The notes under the pieces: generated by a model
Database searches by the model: none
Told to the model about the DNA's origin: nothing
Seen by the model: only the letters and a program-made list of their open reading frames with translations
NCBI GenBank assembly: GCA_002371335.1
Contig: DFHP01000162.1
Coordinates: 10,666-27,055, forward strand
Length of the DNA stretch: 16,390 nucleotides
Source: Eubacterium sp. UBA3720
Lineage (GTDB): Bacteria; Bacillota; Clostridia; Lachnospirales; Lachnospiraceae
Direction: 5' to 3'
Translations under genes and position numbers: made by a program
In this document: piece by piece, positions 7,218-13,460 of the stretch
Position numbering within the stretch: position 1 is the stretch's first letter
Layout: each line of letters opens with the position of its first letter

Positions 7218-8292
7218 AGGACAATGTGAAGAATACATCAGGATCCTGCAGGAAATTCACCCTGATAAGGGAGGATCCGCCGTCAGAAAACAGCGGCTGC
7301 AGGGAAATATAGATCCCGCATATGCGCTGGACATCATCGTACCTGCCTACAATGTGGAGGAATATATCGATGAATGTATGCGCTCTATCCTGGGGCAGGA
7401 GACAGACTTTCACTTCAGATTGATCGTGACGGACGACGGATCGACGGACGGCACGGGAAACGCCGTAGAAAAATACCGTGACAGAGAGAATGTGACGGTC
7501 ATCCACCAGAATAACGGCGGATTATCGGCGGCAAGGAACGCCGCTCTGGAGCGATCCACATCAGAATATGTGATGTTTGTCGATTCCGACGACACTCTCC
7601 CGCCGGACGCCGTCCAGAAACTGGTCTCGGCGGCGCAGGATGGGGAAGAGGACATTGTGGCAGGAAGCTACTGCAATTTCAGAAGATTCAGGTGGCTGAA
7701 AAAGACCTACCGGCAGAGGCCGGGAGTGATCGTCAGTGATTCGGAACTTAAAGGCCACGCATGGGCAAAAGTGTTCAGAAGAAGCCTTTTTGAAAACATA
7801 CAGTTTCCCGAAAGGTACTGGTTCGAGGACAGCGTGATGCATCAGATCATCTACCCTGCGGCAAAAAGAAAATCAGGCATAGGAGATATCGTATATGAAC
7901 GCAGGATAAACAACAGTTCCATTACCCACAAAAGCGCCGGAAATCCGGGAAGCCTGGACTCGCTCTGGGTGACGCTGAGGCTGATGGAGGACCGAAAACT
8001 GCTGGGGATGGCGTTCACGCTGGAATATTACGGGTATCTGTTAAGGCAGACCGTCCTGACACACAGACGGCTTGAAGGGTTGGGACAGAAGGTGCAGGAA
8101 AGTGCCTTTTATGTGATGTGCTGCAGGATAAATGAGAATATCGGCAGATCCGGTTTTGATCCGGAAATGAGGTCTCCTCTGGAGGAGGCAGTCAGAAAAG
8201 GTGATTATAAAGCTTTTTCCGCATACGCACAAGTGCGTCGCGCAACGCGCGCGCGATCAGAGATCTCGATTGAAAGGGAAAATCATGAATGA
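7210..8292 (+). CDS. GT2 glycosyltransferase (GT-A fold)
   Basis: A 360-residue inverting glycosyltransferase of family 2. The catalytic domain spans about residues 40-250: LDIIVPAYNVEEYIDECMRS, nucleotide-binding VTDDGSTDGTG (75-82), NNGGLSAARNAAL, the metal-binding DSDD motif (125-128), GHAWAKVFRRSLF and the probable catalytic-base region WFEDSVMH (E206/D207). About 40 residues precede the domain, longer than usual. An upstream in-frame ATG at 7174 exists, but ATG 7210 is preferred because AGGGAGGA sits a few bases before it (7199-7206) and the 8-base overlap with the polymerase gene is the operon's usual arrangement. The last about 20 codons pass through a very GC-rich, hairpin-prone stretch and encode an arginine-rich tail (VRRATRARSEI). 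The sugar transferred cannot be predicted. Confidence 0.9.
   Translation: MNKGQCEEYIRILQEIHPDKGGSAVRKQRLQGNIDPAYALDIIVPAYNVEEYIDECMRSILGQETDFHFRLIVTDDGSTDGTGNAVEKYRDRENVTVIHQNNGGLSAARNAALERSTSEYVMFVDSDDTLPPDAVQKLVSAAQDGEEDIVAGSYCNFRRFRWLKKTYRQRPGVIVSDSELKGHAWAKVFRRSLFENIQFPERYWFEDSVMHQIIYPAAKRKSGIGDIVYERRINNSSITHKSAGNPGSLDSLWVTLRLMEDRKLLGMAFTLEYYGYLLRQTVLTHRRLEGLGQKVQESAFYVMCCRINENIGRSGFDPEMRSPLEEAVRKGDYKAFSAYAQVRRATRARSEISIERENHE
8225..8267 (+). promoter_or_regulatory. Cluster of short hairpins at the gene junction
   Basis: Within the last codons of the upstream GT2 gene, ACGCAC (8225-8230) pairs with GTGCGT (8233-8238), TCGCGC (8238-8243) can pair with GCGCGA (8251-8256), and GAGATCTC (8260-8267) is a perfect 8-base palindrome. 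The next gene's AAAGGGAA Shine-Dalgarno (8273-8280) follows within 6 bases. The arrangement could modulate translation of the downstream GT2 gene, or may simply reflect local GC-rich composition. This is inference. Confidence 0.3.
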
Positions 8293-9274
8293 GAGGGCTG
8301 CGATGAAAAACAGTATAAGAGTAAGCGTTATATGCTGTGCTTACAATCAGGAAAAATATATCGAGGACGCGCTGAAGGGATTTGCTTCACAGAAGACAGA
8401 TTTCGGTTTCGAAGTGCTCGTCAGCGACGACGCGTCGCAGGACGGCACGGCGGAGATCATCAGGAGATATGAGGAACAATATCCGGAAATTATCAAACCT
8501 GTTTATTTCTCTGAGAATCAATATTCGAAGGGCATTAATCCCGCGGTTATTCTGATGAAAAAAGCACAGGGAGATTACATCGCGTTCTGTGAGGGCGATG
8601 ATTACTGGATCTCGGAGCATAAGCTGCAGAGACAGTTCGACGCCATGGAAGCCCATCCGGAGTGCGACATGTGCGCTCACGGGGCCCTGAAGGTCAGACC
8701 CGCGGACAAAAAAACGATCGGAAGGATCGAACCTATGGACCGGGACGGCATCCTGCCAATGGAAACGGCGATCGACGGAGGCGGAGACTTCATCGCCACG
8801 AATTCCCTGTTTTTCAGAAGAACGATCGTGGATCATCCGAAGTCCTATCTTAAATACGCGGCTTTTGATTATGCGTATCAGATCAGCGGGGCCGAAAGGG
8901 GCGGCATCGTTTATCTCGCGGAGGTAATGTCCGCCTACAGAAGGGGAGCGAAGAACTCATGGACTATGACAATGATGCATGCAAAGAACACTGTGATGAT
9001 CGGTCATATAGAAAAAATGATGACAATGCTGGACCTGGTCAACGAGGAAACACATTTTCGGTATGACCGGAATGTAAGATTTGCCAAATTGAAATATGAG
9101 TTTCAGATAGCGACTCTGAAGCGGGATCTGAAAGGCGTCTACAGCAAAAGATACTCAGAGATCCGCAGTCATATGGGATCAAAAAAACGGCTCATATTGT
9201 ACCTGAATTACTTTGCTCCATGGAGCATAAAAATGCTTCAGAGCGTCAAGAGCTTCAGAAGCTCTAAGGAATAA
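8285..9274 (+). CDS. GT2 glycosyltransferase (GT-A fold)
   Basis: A 329-residue family 2 glycosyltransferase. Domain order: RVSVICCAYNQEKYIEDALKGF at 12-33, nucleotide-binding VSDDASQDGTAEII (from about 47), and the family-typical metal-binding segment FCEGDDYWISEHKLQRQ (101-117, with DD at 105-106) followed by MEAHPECDMCAHG. This EGDDYW subtype is frequent in capsule and O-antigen clusters. The chosen start at ATG 8285 has AAAGGGAA immediately upstream and overlaps the preceding stop by 8 bases; the frame is open further upstream to ATG 8201, but that would need an overlap of about 90 bases and adds an unrelated basic extension. ATG 8303 (MKNSIRVSVICC) is also possible. No membrane segment is obvious. 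Acceptor and donor are unknown. Confidence 0.88.
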   Translation: MNERAAMKNSIRVSVICCAYNQEKYIEDALKGFASQKTDFGFEVLVSDDASQDGTAEIIRRYEEQYPEIIKPVYFSENQYSKGINPAVILMKKAQGDYIAFCEGDDYWISEHKLQRQFDAMEAHPECDMCAHGALKVRPADKKTIGRIEPMDRDGILPMETAIDGGGDFIATNSLFFRRTIVDHPKSYLKYAAFDYAYQISGAERGGIVYLAEVMSAYRRGAKNSWTMTMMHAKNTVMIGHIEKMMTMLDLVNEETHFRYDRNVRFAKLKYEFQIATLKRDLKGVYSKRYSEIRSHMGSKKRLILYLNYFAPWSIKMLQSVKSFRSSKE

Positions 9275-9282
9275 CGAAAAAC

Positions 9283-10734
9283 ATGAACACAAATAAAAAG
9301 GTAATCATTAACTTTCTGTGGAGGTTCGCGGAACGCTCCGGAGCGCAGCTGGTCACCTTTGTGGTCTCCATCATACTGGCAAGGCTTCTGGAACCGGATG
9401 TATACGGAACGATCGCGCTGGTGACGGTGTTTATCACGATATTGAACGTGTTTGTCGACTGCGGCATGGGAAATGCGCTGATCCAGAAGGCAGAGGCTGA
9501 CGATCTGGATTTCTCCACGGTTTTTTATTTCAACATCGCGGCATGCTCGGTCCTGTACCTGATCATGTTTGCCGTATCGCCGCTGATAGCCGCGTTTTAT
9601 GAGATACCTGCGCTGACGCCGGTCATCCGGATGCTCAGTCTGACGATCATCATATCGGGGCTGAAAAACGTACAGCAGGCATATGTTTCCAGAAACATGC
9701 TTTTTAAGAAGTTTTTTTACGCCACGCTGGCCGGAACCATCGGCGCGGCGGCGCTTGGAATCATAATGGCCTTCATGGGGTTCGGCATATGGGCGCTCGT
9801 GGCGCAGCAGCTGTTCAATACGGTCATGGATACGTTTGTTCTCTGGATCACTGTAAAGTGGCGTCCGAAGAGGATGTTTTCCACGGAGAGACTCAAAGAA
9901 CTGCTCGGCTACGGCTGGAAGCTGCTGGTCTCATCGCTGCTGGACACGATCTATAACAATATCCGGCAGCTGATCATAGGAAAGCTCTACACCTCGGAGG
10001 CGCTGGCCTATTTTAACAGGGGAAAACAGTTCCCGAATCTGATCATTACAAATGTGAACACTTCGATAGACAGCGTACTGCTGCCGGCAATGGCGCAGGA
10101 ACAGGACAACGTAGAGAGAGTTAAAAGCATGACCCGGCGGGCGATAAAGACAAGCACGTATATCATGGCGCCGCTGATGATGGGACTGACCGGCTGCGCG
10201 GTCCCTCTTGTGCGGTTCATCCTTACGGACAAATGGCTGCCGTGTGTGCCGTTTATGAGGATCATCTGCGTGACCTGTCTGTTTTACCCCATTCACACGG
10301 CAAACCTTAACGCCATCAAGGCACTGGGCAGGAGCGATCTGTTTCTTTCGCTGGAGGTGGCGAAAAAGATCGTCGGAACGATCCTTCTTTTGTCAACGAT
10401 GTGGTTCGGCGTATACGCGATCGCCTGCAGCCTGCTGGCGGAGAGTGTCTGTGCACAGATCATTAACGCGTGGCCGAATAAGAAGCTGCTGGGGTACGGA
10501 TATGTGGACCAGATAAAAGATATCATGCCGGGCATTCTGCTTGCTGTGTTTATGGGTATCTGCGTCTACCCGATCAGTTTTCTGCAGCTTCCCTCCGCAG
10601 TGATCCTGATAATTCAGGTGCTTGCAGGAGCAGCGATCTATCTGGGAGGCTCCCGTATTCTTCGGCTGGAAGCATTCCGGTATTTATGGAATACGGTCAG
10701 CCCCTGGATGTCGAGATTACCAGGGAGAGAATGA
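9283..10734 (+). CDS. Polysaccharide repeat-unit flippase, Wzx/PST family (MOP superfamily)
   Basis: A 483-residue integral membrane protein with about twelve to fourteen hydrophobic segments, the size and layout of Wzx-type flippases that move undecaprenyl-linked repeat units across the membrane. Diagnostic is the N-terminal stretch with WRFAERSGAQLVTFVVSII, LARLLEPDVYGTIALVTVF and FVDCGMGNALIQK, followed by a first-repeat segment with FYEIPALTPVIRMLS and QQAYVSRNMLFKKFFYATL, typical of the polysaccharide transport family. It starts at ATG 9283, 8 bases after the previous stop; the Shine-Dalgarno is weak (AAGGA at 9267-9271), so translation may rely on coupling. Together with the Wzy-like gene it indicates a Wzx/Wzy-dependent pathway rather than an ABC-transporter route. 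Confidence 0.92.
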   Translation: MNTNKKVIINFLWRFAERSGAQLVTFVVSIILARLLEPDVYGTIALVTVFITILNVFVDCGMGNALIQKAEADDLDFSTVFYFNIAACSVLYLIMFAVSPLIAAFYEIPALTPVIRMLSLTIIISGLKNVQQAYVSRNMLFKKFFYATLAGTIGAAALGIIMAFMGFGIWALVAQQLFNTVMDTFVLWITVKWRPKRMFSTERLKELLGYGWKLLVSSLLDTIYNNIRQLIIGKLYTSEALAYFNRGKQFPNLIITNVNTSIDSVLLPAMAQEQDNVERVKSMTRRAIKTSTYIMAPLMMGLTGCAVPLVRFILTDKWLPCVPFMRIICVTCLFYPIHTANLNAIKALGRSDLFLSLEVAKKIVGTILLLSTMWFGVYAIACSLLAESVCAQIINAWPNKKLLGYGYVDQIKDIMPGILLAVFMGICVYPISFLQLPSAVILIIQVLAGAAIYLGGSRILRLEAFRYLWNTVSPWMSRLPGRE

Positions 10735-10740
10735 CCATAT

Positions 10741-11304
10741 ATGGAGATTATTCAATTAGTAGTAATAGTAGTATTTCTGGGGCTTGCCACTATTCTGTGG
10801 ACAGATGAGAGAAAAAGATCCCGCAGGAAGTTCACCCATATGATAACAGCGGCGTATGTGCTGGGAGTCCTGTATTTCACCCTGCTTTCCAGACAGCCTT
10901 CGGAAGACAGCAAAATGAATCTGGTGCTTTTTTATTCGGTCATCAGGTCGCTTCGGTACCCTGTGAATACGGGGGAGATCATTCATCACCTTCTGGCAGG
11001 CAGATTTGACCAGGTGTTTACGACATATAAACCGCTGAAGGCAGCACTGCTGAATATCATGCTTTTTGTCCCGCTTGGATATATACTGCCGCTCTATATA
11101 AAAAAAAGACGGGGAATGTTTCCGAAGATCATTATGATCAGCGCCATGTGTTCCCTTTGCATTGAACTGACACAGGCCGTCACAAGGTTCGGCTGGTTCG
11201 ATGTGGATGATCTTTTCTGTAATATCACAGGCGGCGCGGCTGGATATCTGCTGTACATCATTGCGGGAAGTTTAATAAGAAGCTGGAGAAAAAACAATGA
11301 GTAA
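10741..11304 (+). CDS. VanZ-family membrane protein
   Basis: A small 187-residue membrane protein with hydrophobic segments at about 1-20, 35-50, 100-120, 128-148 and 160-178. VanZ-family landmarks are visible: LGVLYFTLLSRQ, MNLVLFYSVIRS, LLNIMLFVPLGYILPLY, and the C-terminal CIELTQAVTRFGWFDVDDLFCNITGGAAGYL, whose Glu, Gln, Arg and Asp-Asp positions are characteristic. VanZ of glycopeptide resistance plasmids gives low-level teicoplanin resistance by an unsettled mechanism; most family members have no assigned role. Here it sits in the operon directly after the flippase (6-base gap, GGGAGAGA at 10723-10730) and overlaps the aminotransferase gene by 8 bases, so a role in surface polymer assembly or lipid-carrier handling is plausible but inferred. 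Confidence 0.88.
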   Translation: MEIIQLVVIVVFLGLATILWTDERKRSRRKFTHMITAAYVLGVLYFTLLSRQPSEDSKMNLVLFYSVIRSLRYPVNTGEIIHHLLAGRFDQVFTTYKPLKAALLNIMLFVPLGYILPLYIKKRRGMFPKIIMISAMCSLCIELTQAVTRFGWFDVDDLFCNITGGAAGYLLYIIAGSLIRSWRKNNE

Positions 11305-12412
11305 AAAAATTATGGTAACGGAGTCTGCACTGCCTCCCTTCGACGAGTATGTGGACGAGATCAAAGACATATGGGATACGCACTGGCTCACGAATATGGG
11401 GCCGAAGCACGAAAAATTCAGGGCAGAGCTGAAGGATTATCTGGGAGTGGAGCGGATAGAGCTGGTCACAAACGGACATATGGCTCTGGAGATGACGCTT
11501 CAAGCGATGAATCTGCACGGAGAGGTCATAACGACGCCGTTTACTTTTTCCTCCACTACCCATGCGATCGTCAGGAACGGGCTTGAGCCTGTGTTCTGCG
11601 ATATAGATCCAAAGGATTTCACGATCGATGTGACAAAAATAGAAGATCTGATCACCGACCGAACGGAGGCCATCCTGCCGGTCCATGTATATGGAAACAT
11701 CTGTAATGTGGAAGAGATCGAGAGGATCGGCGAAAAATACGGGCTTAAAGTCATCTATGACGCGGCCCATGCTTTCGGCTGTGCCTATAAAGGGATCGGA
11801 ATAGGAAGCTTCGGGGACGCGTCCTGCTTCAGCTTTCACGCGACGAAGGTGTTCAACACTGTCGAAGGCGGCGCGGTCTGCCATAACAGCTATGAGCTGG
11901 GGCGAAGGATCTATATGCTGAAGAACTTTGGTATCAGGGACGCGGAAAGCGTGATCGGAGTAGGCGCTAACGCAAAAATGAACGAGCTGTGTGCAGCCAT
12001 GGGGCTCTGTAATCTGCGGAGGATAGACGAGACCATCGACCTGCGGCGCGGAGCGGCGGAGCAGTACAGGAGCAGGCTTGCGGAGATACCGGGACTTCAG
12101 CTGAATCCGGTGCAGGAAAATGTGGAAACCAACTATTCATATTTTCCAGTGGTTTTTGACGAAAAGATATTCGGGAGCAGCAGGAACGAAGTGGCAAAGG
12201 CGCTGGAAAGGGAAAATATATTTGCCAGAAAGTACTTCTACCCGCTGACAAATACGTATGAATGCTATGACAAACGGTTTAACCCGGATCTGACGCCGGT
12301 GGCAAGGCATATCAGCAAACGTGTGCTTACGCTTCCGCTGTATCCGGCGCTGGAGGGGGAGGATATCGACAGGATCTGCGATGTGATCATTTCCTGCAGA
12401 GCGAAATCATAA
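11297..12412 (+). CDS. DegT/DnrJ/EryC1/StrS sugar aminotransferase, VioA-like
   Basis: A 371-residue PLP-dependent aminotransferase that converts a keto nucleotide sugar to an amino sugar in the cytoplasm. Landmarks are the N-terminal LPPFDEYVDEIKDIWDTHWL with TNMGP; TNGHMALEMTLQAM; TTPFTFSSTTHAI; the PLP-contacting DAAHAFG (D155); and the Schiff-base lysine K184 in SFHATKVFNTVEGGAV. The opening and central motifs resemble VioA-type enzymes that make dTDP-4-amino-4,6-dideoxyglucose (Qui4N); the exact product cannot be proven from sequence, and no dTDP-sugar synthesis genes are in the window. It overlaps the VanZ gene by 8 bases. Oddity: the last three codons and the stop (GCGAAATCATAA, 12401-12412) are part of a degenerate copy of the palindromic repeat, so the C-terminus has been replaced or truncated by the element. 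Confidence 0.9.
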   Translation: MSKKIMVTESALPPFDEYVDEIKDIWDTHWLTNMGPKHEKFRAELKDYLGVERIELVTNGHMALEMTLQAMNLHGEVITTPFTFSSTTHAIVRNGLEPVFCDIDPKDFTIDVTKIEDLITDRTEAILPVHVYGNICNVEEIERIGEKYGLKVIYDAAHAFGCAYKGIGIGSFGDASCFSFHATKVFNTVEGGAVCHNSYELGRRIYMLKNFGIRDAESVIGVGANAKMNELCAAMGLCNLRRIDETIDLRRGAAEQYRSRLAEIPGLQLNPVQENVETNYSYFPVVFDEKIFGSSRNEVAKALERENIFARKYFYPLTNTYECYDKRFNPDLTPVARHISKRVLTLPLYPALEGEDIDRICDVIISCRAKS

Positions 12413-12470
12413 AGTAGCGGCGCCGAGGCAGAATGTTTGAATCGGTGCATACAGGTTTCCCTCACTTATA
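12401..12470 (+). repeat. Degenerate repeat remnant fused to the aminotransferase 3' end
   Basis: Positions 12401-12431 match the apical segment of copy C (16326-16356) at 28 of 31 bases without gaps, and begin inside the aminotransferase coding sequence. Positions 12431-12470 then match the right terminal arm of copy B (12661-12700) at 37 of 40 bases. The inner right-hand part of the element (about 60 bases between GGCAG and GTGCAG) is missing, as expected from a deletion between the two short GCAG repeats. The whole left half is also absent. The fragment therefore looks like the relic of an older tandem copy directly upstream of copy B. Confidence 0.82.
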
Positions 12471-12474
12471 AGTG
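12463..12474 (+). repeat. Perfect 12-base palindrome at remnant/copy B junction
   Basis: CACTTATAAGTG is its own reverse complement. It lies where the right end of the remnant meets the left end of copy B, whose outer termini read TATAAG and CTTATA. Confidence 0.6.
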
Positions 12475-12700
12475 GTTTTGTAAAGGGTTATACGGTCGGG
12501 AACCAGTATGACCGTTCAAACGGCTTCCGCGCAAAGAACTTCTAAGTATTCACTTCATCTGCTTTTGGAATTCGCGAAATCATAAACTCGCTGTGATCGG
12601 ACAGTATGATTTCGCTCATGAAGCAGATTGTGTTCATACAGAAGTTCTAATGCTTGTGCAGAATGTTTGAAGCGGTTCATACAGGTTTCCCTCCCTTATA
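12467..12700 (+). repeat. Long imperfect-palindrome repeat, copy B
   Basis: Full element in the 330-base gap between the aminotransferase and WbqC genes. Pairings from outside in: TATAAG (12467-12472) with CTTATA (12695-12700); the arm 12498-12521 with 12665-12691, broken only by single bulges and one A-A mismatch; GCGCAA with TTGTGC (12653-12658); GAACTTCT (12537-12544) with AGAAGTTC (12640-12647); ATCTGC with GCAGAT (12623-12628); and a perfect 11-bp stem GCGAAATCATA (12574-12584) with TATGATTTCGC (12605-12615). CTGT (12591-12594) and ACAG (12601-12604) close the apex. The core is gapless relative to copies A and C, but the outer arms differ in primary sequence while remaining complementary. 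The remaining 42 bases before WbqC are AT-rich and hold its Shine-Dalgarno. Confidence 0.88.
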
Positions 12701-12729
12701 CGTTTTATATAGAAAATAAAAAGAGAAGC

Positions 12730-12735
12730 AGGAGG
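12730..12735 (+). promoter_or_regulatory. Shine-Dalgarno of the WbqC-family gene
   Basis: AGGAGG in GCAGGAGGAGAAG, 7 bases before ATG 12743, fixes the start. It is preceded by an AT-rich stretch (12701-12722, with TTTTATATAGAAAAT) that could hold a -10 element, but no convincing -35 is seen at a normal distance. Confidence 0.7.
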
Positions 12736-12742
12736 AGAAGAA

Positions 12743-13444
12743 ATGACACTTGGGATGATGCAGCCGTACTTTTTTCCGTATCTGGGTTACTGGCAGCTGA
12801 TGAATATGGTTGATGAATATATTATTTACGATGATGTGAATTACATAAAGAAGGGATGGATCAACCGTAACAGGATAAAGATTAACGAGACTCCCACATA
12901 TATGGGTATTTCTATCAGGAAGGCGAGCCAGAACAAGCTTATCAATGAACTGGAGATCGCCATGAAAAAAGAGGATAGGGAAAGTCTGATCCGCAAAGTT
13001 AAATGTGCGTACCTGAAAGCGCCTTACGCGAAGAATGTGCTGAAGCTGTTTGAGGATGTTTTATTCTGTGAAAAAACGAATCTTGCGGAGTTTCTGGCGT
13101 ATACGAACCGGAGGACTGCTGAATATATGGGGATCACTACCAGGATCCTGTCAGCGACGGAGATGAAGCTGGATCACACGCATAAAGCAGATCAGCGAAT
13201 TCTGGATATTTGCAGGGAGCGGGGAATGGATCGGTATGTGAATGCGATCGGGGGAAAAGAATTGTATTCCAAACAAAGGTTTAAAGAAGCGGGGATCGAA
13301 CTGGAGTTCCTTCGTATGGACTCTGATATCGTTTATCCCCAGGGCAAAGGGGATTTTATTCCGGGACTCTCTATCATAGATGTTCTGATGTACAACAGCA
13401 AGGAAGAGGTAAGAAATCTTCTGAACAGATATACACTTGAATAA
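12743..13444 (+). CDS. WbqC-family protein
   Basis: A complete 233-residue WbqC-family protein. The N-terminal signature is unmistakable: MQPYFFPYLGYWQLM, then DEYIIYDDVNYIKKGWINRN and a basic segment, with the typical middle (LAEFLAYTNRRTAEYMGI and TRILSATEM) and C-terminal region (FIPGLSIIDVLMYNS). Members are common in O-antigen and capsule loci, often beside sugar aminotransferases. To my knowledge no reaction is firmly established; a role in acylation of an amino sugar is a frequent proposal based on context. No signal peptide or membrane segment is present, so it acts in the cytoplasm. It is the first gene after repeat copy B, has a strong Shine-Dalgarno, and ends where the ATP-grasp gene begins. 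Confidence 0.93.
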   Translation: MTLGMMQPYFFPYLGYWQLMNMVDEYIIYDDVNYIKKGWINRNRIKINETPTYMGISIRKASQNKLINELEIAMKKEDRESLIRKVKCAYLKAPYAKNVLKLFEDVLFCEKTNLAEFLAYTNRRTAEYMGITTRILSATEMKLDHTHKADQRILDICRERGMDRYVNAIGGKELYSKQRFKEAGIELEFLRMDSDIVYPQGKGDFIPGLSIIDVLMYNSKEEVRNLLNRYTLE

Positions 13445-13460
13445 AAAAGGACAGGTTTTA

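Noticed and set aside
8201..8284. Longer N-terminus for the second GT2 enzyme
   Set aside because: The extra 28 residues are a shadow of the preceding gene's coding sequence; the start at 8285 has its own Shine-Dalgarno and matches the family's usual beginning.
12401..12700. CRISPR-like array
   Set aside because: Only two repeated units 230 bases apart, no regular short spacers and no cas genes; the pattern is a tandem relic of one large element.
12701..12722. Promoter for the WbqC module
   Set aside because: A TATA-rich stretch is present but no acceptable -35 hexamer lies at 16-18 bases, so it was not called as a promoter.
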